A stretch of DNA of 35,481 nt from Rossellomorea aquimaris (GCF_003315075.1 NZ_QNRJ01000022.1:20552-56032), one strand, 5' to 3'; shown: positions 1-8,841, numbered from the stretch's first letter. Program-made: numbers and translations. Notes: generated from the letters alone by a model not told the origin.

Positions 1-96
1 GGTCATAAGTCAAACCTGCCAAAAAGGCAAAGAGCGCCTTTCCGGCAGGTTCGCCTTATGCTTGTCGCCTCTGGGCAAGCCGCCTCCGCTTTTCTA
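1..96. repeat. Structured repeat family A, copy 1 (cut by window edge)
   Basis: The 3' 96 bp of a roughly 124-bp element; its left part lies outside the window. It is identical over 96 bp to positions 254-349. It folds as nested dyads: CATAAG (4-9) with CTTATG (55-60), AACCTGCC (13-20) with GGCAGGTT (44-51), and AAAGGC (23-28) with GCCTTT (36-41). No plausible gene is present; the open frame across the repeats has no ribosome binding site. Confidence 0.85.
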
Positions 97-98
97 CT

Positions 99-222
99 TG
101 TCCAGCTCCAGGGGCTTGGGGCTCGAGGTCATAAGCCAAGTAACCCAAAAAGGCAAAAGGCGCCTTTCCGGGTTACTCGTCTTATGCTTGTCGCCCCAGG
201 GCGAGCCCCTTCCGCTTTTCTA
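99..222. repeat. Structured repeat family A, copy 2 (variant arms)
   Basis: A full copy from TGTCCAGCTCC to CGCTTTTCTA. The conserved shell matches copies 1 and 3, but several stem arms differ and still pair: AGTAACCC (139-146) with GGGTTACT (170-177), AGGGGCT (110-116) with AGCCCCT (204-210), and GGGGC (118-122) with GCCCC (193-197). The stems CATAAG/CTTATG (130-135/181-186) and AAAGGC/GCCTTT (149-154/162-167) are unchanged. Confidence 0.85.
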
Positions 223-225
223 TGA

Positions 226-349
226 TGTCCAGCTCCGGCGGCTAGAGGCTCGAGGTCATAAGTCAAACCTGCCAAAAAGGCAAAGAGCGCCTTTCCGGCA
301 GGTTCGCCTTATGCTTGTCGCCTCTGGGCAAGCCGCCTCCGCTTTTCTA
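226..349. repeat. Structured repeat family A, copy 3
   Basis: A full 124-bp copy. Outer stem GGCGGCT (237-243) pairs with AGCCGCC (331-337), AGAGGC (244-249) with GCCTCT (320-325), and the inner stems are as in copy 1. It ends about 30 bp before the glmU promoter. The three copies form a tandem array with a period of 126-127 bp. Confidence 0.85.
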
Positions 350-380
350 ATGACAAATATATGTACTTTTGTATGAATCC

Positions 381-409
381 TTGAAATGATAAAGTTTTTA
401 GGATATATT
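381..409 (+). promoter_or_regulatory. SigA-type promoter of glmU-prs
   Basis: TTGAAA (381-386), a 17-bp spacer and TATATT (404-409), directly downstream of the repeat array and 35 bp before the glmU start. Close to the SigA consensus; inferred from sequence only. Confidence 0.65.
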
Positions 410-443
410 CGTTATGGATAAAAAGGTTATTGGAGGACCAAAA

Positions 444-1817
444 ATGACAAATCGATATGCCGTTATATTAGCTGCCGGGCAAGGTACGAGAATGAAGTCG
501 AAGCTTTACAAAGTTCTTCATCCTGTGTGTGGTAAGCCGATGGTGGAACATGTGGTCGACCAAATTTCTACACTTCATATAGAAAAGACTGTCACAATCA
601 TCGGTCACGGTGCTGAACTTGTGAAGTCGCATTTAGAAGGCAAGAGTGATTTTGCCCTTCAGGCTGAGCAATTAGGTACCGCTCATGCTGTTATGCAGTC
701 TGAAGATGTGTTAGGTGATTTAGAAGGTACTACTTTAGTGGTATGTGGTGATACACCGCTCATTAAAGGGGAAACGATGGAAGCGTTAGTGAAGCATCAT
801 GAAGGACAAGGTGCGAAAGCAACGATCTTGACTGGTCACACTGAATCTCCTCATGGATACGGACGTATCATCCGTAACCAAGAAGGCTTGGTGGAACGCA
901 TTGTTGAACATAAGGATGCAACGGATGAAGAGCTAAGCGTGAAAGAAATCAATACCGGAACATATTGTTTTGATAATAAAGCGTTATTCGATGCCCTGAA
1001 AAAGGTTTCGAATGATAACGTACAAGGCGAGTATTATTTACCGGATGTAATTGAGATTCTTCAGTCTGAAGGTGAAATCGTGGGTGCGTACCAAACAAGT
1101 GACTTTGATGAGACATTGGGTGTGAACGACCGTGTCGCGCTTTCTCAAGCAGAGATCACGATGAAAAAGCGCATCAATGAATACCATATGCGCAATGGTG
1201 TAACGATAAAGGATCCAAACAATACGTATATTGATGCCGGTGTAACGATTGGCAGAGATACGGTTATCCTTCCGGGTACGGTTCTTACTGGTAACACTAT
1301 AATCGGTGAAGATGCTATGATCGGACCAAATTCTGAGGTGAAGGATTGTCAGATCGGTGACCGAACAGTTGTGAAGCAATCAGTAACTCATGACAGCTCG
1401 ATCGGTTCGGATGTTCATATTGGGCCATTTGCTCACATTCGTCCGGCTTCTACTATTGAAGATGAAGTGAAGATTGGTAACTTCGTTGAAATTAAGAAGG
1501 CTTCGTTCGGTAAAGCGAGTAAAGCATCCCACTTAAGCTACATTGGAGATGCAGAGGTTGGAAGTGACGTCAACATTGGATGTGGATCGATCACGGTGAA
1601 CTATGATGGAAAGAATAAGCACCTGACAAAGATTGAAGATGGTGTATTTGTAGGCTGTAATTCAAATCTGGTCGCGCCTGTTAAAGTTGGAAAAGGTGCC
1701 TACATCGCTGCTGGTTCTACGATTACCGAGGATGTTCCAGGAGAGTCTCTTTCAATTGCAAGAGCTCGTCAGGTAAATAAAGAAAACTACGTTCAAAATC
1801 TAAATCATAAGAAATAA
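444..1817 (+). CDS. glmU: Bifunctional N-acetylglucosamine-1-phosphate uridyltransferase / glucosamine-1-phosphate acetyltransferase
   Basis: Cytosolic enzyme making UDP-GlcNAc, the precursor of peptidoglycan and teichoic acids. It acetylates GlcN-1-P and then transfers UMP to GlcNAc-1-P. The N-terminal nucleotidyltransferase domain shows the [12 protein letters not shown] signature (residues 9-20). From about residue 250 onward there are isoleucine-rich hexapeptide repeats of a left-handed beta helix, the acetyltransferase half. Length of 457 aa matches the family (about 456 in B. subtilis). An in-frame ATG exists 30 bp upstream at 414, but TGGAGG (431-436) sits 7 nt before the ATG at 444, and family N-termini begin here. 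It is followed 13 bp later by prs, so the two are probably co-transcribed. Confidence 0.97.
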   Translation: MTNRYAVILAAGQGTRMKSKLYKVLHPVCGKPMVEHVVDQISTLHIEKTVTIIGHGAELVKSHLEGKSDFALQAEQLGTAHAVMQSEDVLGDLEGTTLVVCGDTPLIKGETMEALVKHHEGQGAKATILTGHTESPHGYGRIIRNQEGLVERIVEHKDATDEELSVKEINTGTYCFDNKALFDALKKVSNDNVQGEYYLPDVIEILQSEGEIVGAYQTSDFDETLGVNDRVALSQAEITMKKRINEYHMRNGVTIKDPNNTYIDAGVTIGRDTVILPGTVLTGNTIIGEDAMIGPNSEVKDCQIGDRTVVKQSVTHDSSIGSDVHIGPFAHIRPASTIEDEVKIGNFVEIKKASFGKASKASHLSYIGDAEVGSDVNIGCGSITVNYDGKNKHLTKIEDGVFVGCNSNLVAPVKVGKGAYIAAGSTITEDVPGESLSIARARQVNKENYVQNLNHKK

Positions 1818-1830
1818 TTGGAGGTCCACA

Positions 1831-2790
1831 ATGCCAAACTCTTATATTAATTCCAAATTAAAAATTTTCTCCCTTAATTCAAACTACCATCTTGCAAAGG
1901 AAATTGCGGATGAAGTAGGAGTTGAATTAGGGAAATCTTCTGTTAAGCGTTTTAGTGACGGTGAAATCCAGATTAACATCGAAGAAAGTATCCGTGGTTG
2001 TGATGTATTCGTCATTCAGTCTACTTGTCAGCCTGTAAACGAAAACCTGATGGAGCTTCTTATAATGGTAGATGCGTTGAAACGTGCATCTGCAAAAACG
2101 ATTAACATTGTAATGCCTTATTATGGTTATGCCCGTCAGGACCGTAAAGCGAGAGCGCGTGAGCCTATCACGGCTAAATTAGTGGCAAACCTGTTGGAAA
2201 CAGCCGGTGCTACCCGCGTCATCACACTGGACCTGCATGCTCCTCAAATTCAAGGTTTCTTTGATATCCTGATCGATCACCTGATGGGTGTTCCTATCTT
2301 AGCGGATTACTTTGAAGAAAGAGGATTCAATAACGAAGACCTTGTCATCGTATCCCCGGACCACGGAGGAGTGACAAGAGCCCGTAAGCTTGCAGAACGC
2401 CTGAAAGCGCCGATTGCCATCATTGATAAGCGCCGTCCTAAACCGAACGTTGCAGAGGTCATGAACATCGTTGGTAATATCGATGGTAAAATCGCCATCT
2501 TAATCGATGATATCATTGATACTGCAGGTACGATCACGCTGGCTGCCAATGCGTTGGTAGAAAACGGTGCGAAAGAAGTATTCGCGTGCTGTACGCATCC
2601 TGTTCTTTCTGGTCCTGCGATTGAGCGAATCGAGAATTCAAATATTAAAGAGCTGGTTGTGACGAACTCTATTCCATTAGGTGAAGAGAAAATGATCGGT
2701 AAAGTGAAGTCACTGTCAGTGGCTCCACTGATCAGCGAAGCCATCATCCGTGTCTATGAACAAAAATCGGTCAGCACGCTTTTTGATTAA
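1831..2790 (+). CDS. prs: Ribose-phosphate pyrophosphokinase (PRPP synthetase)
   Basis: Converts ribose-5-phosphate and ATP to PRPP, the shared precursor for purines, pyrimidines, histidine, tryptophan and NAD. The PRPP-binding motif DDIIDTAGT lies at residues 226-234, and the metal/ATP-binding region around [11 protein letters not shown] is intact. Length of 319 aa is typical for class I Prs. The ATG follows TTGGAGGTCC at ideal spacing and lies only 13 bp after glmU, so expression should be coupled. The product serves hprT further along this window and the folate/nucleotide pathways generally. A long hairpin follows the stop codon. Confidence 0.97.
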   Translation: MPNSYINSKLKIFSLNSNYHLAKEIADEVGVELGKSSVKRFSDGEIQINIEESIRGCDVFVIQSTCQPVNENLMELLIMVDALKRASAKTINIVMPYYGYARQDRKARAREPITAKLVANLLETAGATRVITLDLHAPQIQGFFDILIDHLMGVPILADYFEERGFNNEDLVIVSPDHGGVTRARKLAERLKAPIAIIDKRRPKPNVAEVMNIVGNIDGKIAILIDDIIDTAGTITLAANALVENGAKEVFACCTHPVLSGPAIERIENSNIKELVVTNSIPLGEEKMIGKVKSLSVAPLISEAIIRVYEQKSVSTLFD

Positions 2791-2819
2791 GAATTAATAT
2801 TTGTAGTTTGTGCATATGA

Positions 2820-2855
2820 AGAAGAGCCTGTCCTTTATTTGGGACAGGCTCTTCT
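2820..2855 (+). terminator. Hairpin terminator after prs
   Basis: A perfect 14-bp stem, AGAAGAGCCTGTCC (2820-2833) with GGACAGGCTCTTCT (2842-2855), around an 8-nt loop. The following tract is only moderately T-rich, but the position directly after prs fits an intrinsic terminator. Confidence 0.8.
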
Positions 2856-2915
2856 GTTATTCTTCCTTTAGACTCTTTTCACAAAGTTTGTGGTTATCTT
2901 AAGGAAGAATGTAGT

Positions 2916-3045
2916 AGTTGATTTCCGCTACAGGATGCTCGCTTTCCGCGGGGCGTGAGTTGAGCCTCCTCGGGCTTTGCCCTGTGGGGTCTCAACTTTC
3001 CCGCTATTCCCGCAGGAGTCGAGCATCCTTCCGCTCCAATCAACT
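2916..3045 (+). repeat. GC-rich structured repeat family B, copy 1
   Basis: A 130-bp palindromic element in the prs-ctc gap. Terminal arms AGTTGATT (2916-2923) and AATCAACT (3038-3045) pair. Inside are GGATGCTCG (2933-2941) with CGAGCATCC (3020-3028), AGTTGAG (2958-2964) with CTCAACT (2991-2997), and a small GGGC/GCCC hairpin. Core words CGCTTTCCGCGG, GAGCCTCCTC, GGGGTCTC and CGCAGGAGTC recur, inverted, at 3213-3331. GC content is far above the flanks. No coding potential seen. Confidence 0.8.
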
Positions 3046-3182
3046 TTCTGGGCATAAATTCTCATTAGAATGAGAGAAAAACAAGACTTTTAGAAAGCAA
3101 CCTCATATCAGGTGAGTAAAGATAGATCTCCTTTTGAGGAAGAAGCATTCTGTTTTCTAGTTACATTGTTTTTCTCGCACAC

Positions 3183-3359
3183 CTTAAGCTCTGTCACGAA
3201 AAATCTCTTAAAGATGGTGAGGGGAACTGCGTAGACTCCTGCGGAAGTACGGTCGTGCCGAGACCCCGGAAGCGAAGCTGAGGAGGCTCGGCCGAACGTC
3301 CGCGGAAAGCGGAGCAGTTCCCCTCACCATCCACCACATACTAATTGACAGAGCTCAAG
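3183..3359 (-). repeat. GC-rich structured repeat family B, copy 2 (inverted)
   Basis: Same family as 2916-3045 but in the opposite orientation. An 18-bp perfect inverted repeat (3213-3230 with 3314-3331) encloses the family core. Outside it is a second pair of arms, 3183-3196 with 3346-3359, 14 bp with one mismatch (core GCTCTGTCA/TGACAGAGC). The whole could form a long hairpin. The rest of the 761-bp prs-ctc gap shows only a short CTCATT/AATGAG dyad (3061-3074) and the ctc promoter. Confidence 0.8.
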
Positions 3360-3468
3360 CAGACCTTATGTTAAAAAGCAACAATCTGTATGAAAAGGGC
3401 CTTCTTCTAAAACGGCTATCTGACAACCTTCCATATGTACTCTTCCCGTCATAAAATGATTATTCTAT

Positions 3469-3494
3469 GTTTATTTCAAATCACATTAGGGTAA
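3469..3494 (+). promoter_or_regulatory. SigB-type promoter of ctc
   Basis: GTTTAT (3469-3474), a 14-bp spacer and GGGTAA (3489-3494), one mismatch in each box from the general-stress SigB consensus GTTTAA/GGGTAT. The ctc gene of B. subtilis is a classic SigB-dependent gene, which supports the call. Confidence 0.7.
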
Positions 3495-3551
3495 TTACTA
3501 TATATAGAACTTTAACTAACATAAAAGATTAGGGAAGGTGTTGGATTAGAC

Positions 3552-4205
3552 ATGGCAACTGAATTAAAAGCGAATAAGAGAAAAGATTTTAAACGCTCTT
3601 CATTAACAAAGCTGAGACACGAGGGGAATATCCCTGGAGTCGTGTACGGCTACAAAGCAGATAATACATCGATTATGGTAGATGCTATTACGTTTATCAA
3701 AACGATTCGTGAAGTAGGAAGAAACGGTATTATTTCCTTAAATGTGGATGGCAATAAACAAAATGTCATTTTAAGTGACTATCAGCAGGATCACTTGAAG
3801 GATGCCGTTACCCACGTTGATTTCCTTGCTGTGAATATGTCGGAGGAAATCGATGCGGATGTTCGTATCGACCTTGTAGGAGAAGCAGCAGGAGTGAAGG
3901 ACGGTGGCGTACTACAGCAGCCGTTGCATGAGGTTTCTGTTACAGCTAAACCTAAAAATATACCTGAATCAATTGAAGTCGATGTTGCAGATCTTCAAGT
4001 TGGAGAAACGGTAACGATCGGTGATATCCGCGATAAATACAGTGTCACTCTTAATGAAGAGGACGACCGTACAATTGCTTCCATTCTGGCTCCTCGCCAA
4101 GAAGAAGAAATTGACAGCGGTGAAGAGCAGGAAGCTGGTACTCCTGAGAATGAAGAAGGAAGAGAATCAGAGGCCAGTGAAGAAAGTGAATCAAAGGAAG
4201 AATAA
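3552..4205 (+). CDS. ctc: General stress protein Ctc, ribosomal protein L25/TL5 family
   Basis: Long-form bL25 protein that binds 5S rRNA in the large ribosomal subunit and is induced by stress in Bacillus. Residues 1-95 form the L25 beta-barrel domain (the LRHEGNIPGVVYGYK segment is characteristic). Residues about 100-185 form the TL5 C-terminal domain with the QQPLHEVSVTAKP stretch. The last about 30 residues are an unstructured, strongly acidic Glu/Ser tail. At 217 aa it is slightly longer than B. subtilis Ctc (about 204), the difference being in this tail. AGGGAAGGTG lies 11 nt before the ATG. A SigB-like promoter precedes it and a terminator follows. Confidence 0.94.
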   Translation: MATELKANKRKDFKRSSLTKLRHEGNIPGVVYGYKADNTSIMVDAITFIKTIREVGRNGIISLNVDGNKQNVILSDYQQDHLKDAVTHVDFLAVNMSEEIDADVRIDLVGEAAGVKDGGVLQQPLHEVSVTAKPKNIPESIEVDVADLQVGETVTIGDIRDKYSVTLNEEDDRTIASILAPRQEEEIDSGEEQEAGTPENEEGRESEASEESESKEE

Positions 4206-4221
4206 AAATCAATATTTTTTG

Positions 4222-4250
4222 GCGTAACCTTTTGCAGGTTGCGCTTTTTA
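4222..4250 (+). terminator. Terminator after ctc
   Basis: The stem GCGTAACCT with AGGTTGCGC (nine pairs including one G-T) is followed by TTTTTA. It separates stress-controlled ctc from pth. Confidence 0.85.
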
Positions 4251-4289
4251 CGTTATTCTAGAGGTATAAGGTCAGAAGAGGTGTTAGAC

Positions 4290-4847
4290 ATGAAGTTAAT
4301 CGTTGGATTAGGAAACCCGGGATCACAGTATGAGAAAACACGTCATAATATCGGGTTTGTTATTATAGATGCTTTAGCAGATCGACTGGGGGTTTCATTG
4401 AATCAGTCAAAGTTTAAAGGGGTATACGGGACCCACCATTATAAAGGGGAAAAAATCGTTTTATTAAAGCCGCTTACTTATATGAATTTGTCTGGGGAAA
4501 GCATTGTTCCGCTAATGGATTATTTTAATATTGAAGATGAAGATTTGCTGGTCATTTATGATGATTTGGATTTACCTGTAGGAAAGATAAGGTTGAGGCA
4601 AAAGGGAAGTGCCGGCGGGCATAATGGTATAAAATCAACCATCGCTCATTTGGGCTCTCAGAACTTCAACCGCCTTAGAATAGGAATTGATCGACCTGTA
4701 AACGGTATGAGTGTCCCGGATTATGTTCTTGGAAGGTTTAGTAAGGAAGATCAAGGAGAGTTGGATAAAGTCATCTCTGCCAGTGTGGAAGCATGTGAAA
4801 CATGGTTTGATAAACCTTTCCTCGAAGTAATGAATAAATTTAACTAA
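4290..4847 (+). CDS. pth: Peptidyl-tRNA hydrolase
   Basis: Releases tRNA from prematurely dropped peptidyl-tRNA; known as SpoVC in B. subtilis because a temperature-sensitive allele blocks sporulation. The family N-terminus [11 protein letters not shown] is present, with the catalytic His19 in TRHNIGF and the conserved NLSG, DDLDLP and GGHNG segments. Length is 185 aa, normal for bacterial Pth. The frame is open further upstream to 4239, but that would run through the ctc terminator. AGAAGAGGTG (4274-4283) and homology both place the start at 4290. Confidence 0.96.
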   Translation: MKLIVGLGNPGSQYEKTRHNIGFVIIDALADRLGVSLNQSKFKGVYGTHHYKGEKIVLLKPLTYMNLSGESIVPLMDYFNIEDEDLLVIYDDLDLPVGKIRLRQKGSAGGHNGIKSTIAHLGSQNFNRLRIGIDRPVNGMSVPDYVLGRFSKEDQGELDKVISASVEACETWFDKPFLEVMNKFN

Positions 4848-4916
4848 CGAATTCATATACTACATTTTCAGGGGCAGAAAAATCCCGGCGACTTTCCATC
4901 ATTCCTGTGGAGAGTT

Positions 4917-4946
4917 GAATAACTCCCCTCTATCAGGTTCATACTA
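4917..4946 (+). promoter_or_regulatory. SigG-type (forespore) promoter of fin
   Basis: GAATA (4917-4921), an 18-bp spacer and CATACTA (4940-4946) match the SigG consensus as I know it (GMATR-N18-CATNHTA) at every defined base. The start codon is 30 bp downstream. The -35 lies inside a GAGTT/AACTC dyad. Confidence 0.65.
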
Positions 4947-4976
4947 GATGTATCAATGTGTATGGAGGGAAATGGT

Positions 4977-5207
4977 ATGGCGATCCATTATCAGTGTCGA
5001 CATTGCGGTACAAATGTTGGAACACTTTCAAACGTATCTGTCCATTCAGAGCAGCTCGGGATTCATACGCTGTCAGATGAAGAACGGTTACACATGGTTC
5101 AGTATCAGGACAATGGGGATATCCAGGTGAAGACCATCTGTGAAAATTGTCAGGAGAGTCTGGAGAGATACCCTGACTATCATCAATTAGATCATATCAT
5201 TCAGTAA
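4977..5207 (+). CDS. fin: Anti-sigma-F factor Fin (YabK family)
   Basis: Small forespore protein (76 aa) that in B. subtilis binds SigF and aids the switch from SigF to SigG. Two CXXC pairs, C7/C10 (CRHC) and C55/C58 (CENC), form the expected zinc site. The middle segment DEERLHMVQYQDNGD and the ending DYHQ follow the family pattern as I remember it. The frame is open seven codons further upstream, but GGAGGGA (4964-4970) is spaced 6 nt before the ATG at 4977, and the MAIHYQCRHC start matches family members. The SigG-like promoter upstream and the terminator downstream make it a single-gene unit. Confidence 0.93.
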   Translation: MAIHYQCRHCGTNVGTLSNVSVHSEQLGIHTLSDEERLHMVQYQDNGDIQVKTICENCQESLERYPDYHQLDHIIQ

Positions 5208-5211
5208 GAAC

Positions 5212-5238
5212 GCTTTGGTGGAGAACCAAAGCATTTTT
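5212..5238 (+). terminator. Terminator after fin
   Basis: A perfect 8-bp stem, GCTTTGGT with ACCAAAGC, is followed by ATTTTTCT. Confidence 0.88.
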
Positions 5239-5288
5239 CTGTTTGCTGTTGAGATATATAGAAAGATCCAAAGGGGAGGAGCGTACAC

Positions 5289-8200
5289 TTGAAAGGTATT
5301 TTAAAACAGGTTCACCAAAGTGAAGAAATTCAGTCCATCATCGCTGGAGTGGAGGAACAATTATCAGAACAACTTGTCTCAGGATTGTCTGGCTCATCCC
5401 GAACAGCTTATATAGCGGATGTATATTTACAAACGAATAAATCCACTATAGTGGTTACGCATAATTTGTTTCAAGCCCAGAAAGTCTATGACGATCTCAT
5501 TCAGTTTCTATCGGAGGATGAAGTATATTTATATTCTGCTAATGAGTTAATCGCAGCCGAATTAAGTGTGGCGAGTCCTGAACTGAGAGCCCAACGTATC
5601 GAAGTGTTGAATAAGCTTTCTCACAATCACTCGGGTGTATATATTGTTCCTGTCGCAGGATTAAGAAAGATCCTTCCTCCGAAATCCATGTGGGAAATGA
5701 ATCAAATCCGTTTTAAAACGGGTGAAGATATCGATTTGGATGAAGTGTTAAGTCAATTGGTTCAAATGGGCTATCAGAGGACGGGAATGGTCAGCACCCC
5801 TGGTGAATTCAGCCTTAGAGGGGGAATCGTTGATGTATTCCCGTTAACGTCGCAGAACCCGGTCCGAATTGAATTATTTGATACTGAAATTGATTCGATT
5901 CGCATCTTCTCTGTTGAAGACCAGCGTTCGGTTGATAAACGTAACTCTATGGAAATAGGTCCTGCCACAGAGGTCTTATTGAATTATGGGAACATCGAAA
6001 GGCTCATCCGCGAAATTAATGCTGGACTTTCCTCCAGCTTAAAGAAGGTGAAAGCGGCAGCTGTAAAGGAAAAGATGACAGAGTACATAGGGCATGAAGT
6101 GGATCAGCTTGAAAACGGACAAGTTCCTGAGCAAATTTTCAAGTATTTATCCCTGGCGTATGATCATCCTAGTAGTTTGCTAGATTATTTACCTGAAGAC
6201 GGGGTCATTTTCTTTGACGAATTCAGTCGTGTACAGGAAATGAGTGAGTCCCTTGAGAAAGAGGAAGCAGAGTGGTATACCTCGTTGTTGCAAGAAGGAC
6301 AGATCATCCATGAAGTACCGGTATCCCATGCGTTTTCCGAGTTGATTAGTAACACGAAGCTGCCAAAGGTGTATTTCTCTCTTTTCCTGCGACACATTCC
6401 AAATACAAGCCCTCAGAATATCTTTAATGTCTCTACAAAGCCCATGCAGAATTTCCATGGGCAGATGAATGTATTAAAGGCTGAACTGGACCGCTGGAAA
6501 AAAGGGAAATACACAGTTGTCTTATTGGGACCGGATGAAGAACGGGTTAAGAAACTTCAAAGGGTATTGGACGATTATGAAATTGAAATCGCCTTTGTGG
6601 AAGATGGAGATAAGCTCCTGCCTGGCACGATCCAAATGATCAACGGCAGCCTGACGAACGGATTTGAACTTCCCCTTCAGAAACTGGCCGTCATTACAGA
6701 AGAGGAACTTTTCAATAAGAAAACCCAAAAGAAGCCCAGAAGGCAAAAGCTCTCAAATGCTGAGAGAATCAAAAGCTATTCTGAGCTGAAGGTAGGGGAC
6801 CATGTGGTTCATGTGAATCACGGGATCGGTAAATTCCTAGGGATTGAAACATTGGAGATCAATGGGGTCCACAAAGATTATCTCCATGTGAAATACCAGG
6901 GAAATGACAAGCTCTATGTTCCGGTTGATCAAATTGAACTTGTCCAAAAATATGTCGCCTCAGAGAACAAGGATCCAAAGCTTTATAAGTTAGGCGGAAG
7001 TGAATGGAAGAAGGTCAAGTCGAAGGTTCAGTCTTCTGTTCAGGATATAGCAGATGATCTTATTAAGCTCTATGCTGAACGGGAAGCGGCAAAAGGCTAT
7101 GCATTTTCTCCCGATGGTGACATGCAAAGAGAGTTTGAAATGGTGTTTCCATACGAAGAAACCGATGACCAGCTGCGTTCTGTAAGTGAAATTAAGCACG
7201 ATATGGAAAAAGAACGGCCGATGGACCGCTTATTATGTGGAGACGTAGGTTATGGAAAAACAGAAGTGGCCATTCGGGCAGCCTTCAAAGCCATTGCCGA
7301 TGGAAAGCAGGTCGCTATCCTCGTACCCACCACGATCCTTGCTCAGCAGCATTATGAAACAATCAAGGAACGTTTTCAAGACTTCCCGGTTGAAATCGGA
7401 TTATTAAGTCGTTTCAGAACACGAAAGCAGCAGCAGGAAACGATGAAGGGTCTTAAGAACGGAACCGTTGATATCGTAGTGGGGACTCACCGCCTGCTAT
7501 CTAAAGACATTCAATACAGGGACATAGGATTACTGATCATCGATGAAGAACAGCGATTTGGAGTCACTCACAAAGAAAAAATCAAACAATTAAAAACGAA
7601 TATTGATGTGTTGACCTTAACGGCTACTCCAATTCCACGAACTCTTCATATGTCGATGCTTGGTGTACGGGATCTATCTGTCATTGAAACACCGCCGGAG
7701 AATCGATTCCCGGTTCAGACATATGTAATGGAATACAACGGTGCTCTGATCAAAGAGGCGATTGAAAGAGAAATGGCCAGGAACGGTCAGGTGTATTTCC
7801 TTTATAACCGAGTGGAGGATATTGAAAGAAAAGCGGATGAAATTTCCATGCTTGTGCCAGATGCGAGAATAGCCTACGCACACGGCCAAATGAGTGAAAA
7901 CGAGCTGGAAGCCGTAATCTTAAGCTTCCTTGCTGGTGAGTATGATGTACTGGTCACTACCACGATCATTGAAACAGGTGTGGATATCCCGAATGTGAAC
8001 ACATTGATTGTCTTTGATGCCGATCGGATGGGCCTATCTCAGCTCTATCAATTAAGAGGAAGGGTAGGGCGTTCAAACAGGGTGGCCTATGCCTATTTCA
8101 CCTACCGTAAAGATAAGGTGCTGACGGAAGTTGCCGAAAAACGATTGCAAGCGATAAAAGAATTTACTGAGCTCGGTTCAGGATTCAAGATTGCCATGCG

Positions 8201-8819
8201 TGACCTGACGATCCGTGGAGCGGGGAATCTTCTGGGAGCACAGCAGCACGGCTTTATTGACTCTGTCGGATTTGACTTGTACTCTCAAATGCTGAAAGAA
8301 GCCATCGAAGAGCGAAAAGGAGATCTGCCGAAGCAGCCGGAGTCGAGCTTTGAAGTGGATATCGAAATCGATGCCTATATTCCGGATGATTATATTAAAG
8401 ATGGACATCAAAAGATCGAAATGTATAAACGATTCCGCTCCCTCTCTTCGCTTCCTGAAATCGAAGAGCTGGAAGAAGAGATCCTTGACCGTTTTGGGGA
8501 TTATCCAGAGGAAGTCGGCTATCTATTCTTAATCTCTGAAATGAAAATATACGCCAAAAATACAAAGCTTGAATCCATCAAGCAGGATAAAAAATCAGTG
8601 AACATCTTCATGTCACCGGAAGGAACGGCACAGATCGATGGATCCAAGGTCTTTAACCTATGCAACAAACACGGCCGGGCTGTCGGCCTTGGAATGGAAG
8701 GCTCAAAGCTAAAAATATCCATCAATACCTCACGCTTAGAAGCATCCAAGTGGTTTAATATAGCCTATGACATCATCAAGCACTTAGACGAAGCGTTAAA
8801 AGTAGAAGAAAACGCGTAA
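5289..8819 (+). CDS. mfd: Transcription-repair coupling factor
   Basis: ATP-dependent translocase that removes RNA polymerase stalled at DNA lesions and recruits UvrA. At 1176 aa it matches B. subtilis Mfd (about 1177). Domains in order: a UvrB-like N-terminal module (about 1-350), a CarD-type RNA-polymerase interaction domain around 500-565 (KVGDHVVHVNHGIGKFLG), a RecG-like SF2 helicase with Walker A GDVGYGKT near 651 and DEEQ box near 751, the TRG motif (RDLTIRGAGNLLGAQQHG) near 970, and the C-terminal UvrA-binding regulatory domain. The start is TTG, supported by AAGGGGAGGAG 8 nt upstream. No clear terminator follows. Confidence 0.97.
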   Translation: MKGILKQVHQSEEIQSIIAGVEEQLSEQLVSGLSGSSRTAYIADVYLQTNKSTIVVTHNLFQAQKVYDDLIQFLSEDEVYLYSANELIAAELSVASPELRAQRIEVLNKLSHNHSGVYIVPVAGLRKILPPKSMWEMNQIRFKTGEDIDLDEVLSQLVQMGYQRTGMVSTPGEFSLRGGIVDVFPLTSQNPVRIELFDTEIDSIRIFSVEDQRSVDKRNSMEIGPATEVLLNYGNIERLIREINAGLSSSLKKVKAAAVKEKMTEYIGHEVDQLENGQVPEQIFKYLSLAYDHPSSLLDYLPEDGVIFFDEFSRVQEMSESLEKEEAEWYTSLLQEGQIIHEVPVSHAFSELISNTKLPKVYFSLFLRHIPNTSPQNIFNVSTKPMQNFHGQMNVLKAELDRWKKGKYTVVLLGPDEERVKKLQRVLDDYEIEIAFVEDGDKLLPGTIQMINGSLTNGFELPLQKLAVITEEELFNKKTQKKPRRQKLSNAERIKSYSELKVGDHVVHVNHGIGKFLGIETLEINGVHKDYLHVKYQGNDKLYVPVDQIELVQKYVASENKDPKLYKLGGSEWKKVKSKVQSSVQDIADDLIKLYAEREAAKGYAFSPDGDMQREFEMVFPYEETDDQLRSVSEIKHDMEKERPMDRLLCGDVGYGKTEVAIRAAFKAIADGKQVAILVPTTILAQQHYETIKERFQDFPVEIGLLSRFRTRKQQQETMKGLKNGTVDIVVGTHRLLSKDIQYRDIGLLIIDEEQRFGVTHKEKIKQLKTNIDVLTLTATPIPRTLHMSMLGVRDLSVIETPPENRFPVQTYVMEYNGALIKEAIEREMARNGQVYFLYNRVEDIERKADEISMLVPDARIAYAHGQMSENELEAVILSFLAGEYDVLVTTTIIETGVDIPNVNTLIVFDADRMGLSQLYQLRGRVGRSNRVAYAYFTYRKDKVLTEVAEKRLQAIKEFTELGSGFKIAMRDLTIRGAGNLLGAQQHGFIDSVGFDLYSQMLKEAIEERKGDLPKQPESSFEVDIEIDAYIPDDYIKDGHQKIEMYKRFRSLSSLPEIEELEEEILDRFGDYPEEVGYLFLISEMKIYAKNTKLESIKQDKKSVNIFMSPEGTAQIDGSKVFNLCNKHGRAVGLGMEGSKLKISINTSRLEASKWFNIAYDIIKHLDEALKVEENA

Positions 8820-8841
8820 TATTGATAAGAAATTCGTCACA

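Noticed and set aside
1..349. CRISPR array
   Set aside because: Only three units with a period of 126-127 bp, no unique spacers between short repeats, and no cas genes.
62..376. 104-codon open frame at the window start
   Set aside because: It runs through two repeat elements, has no ribosome binding site, and its protein repeats simply mirror the DNA repeats.
4021..4227. 68-codon frame within ctc
   Set aside because: A shifted reading of the Glu/Lys-rich end of ctc; low complexity and no ribosome binding site.
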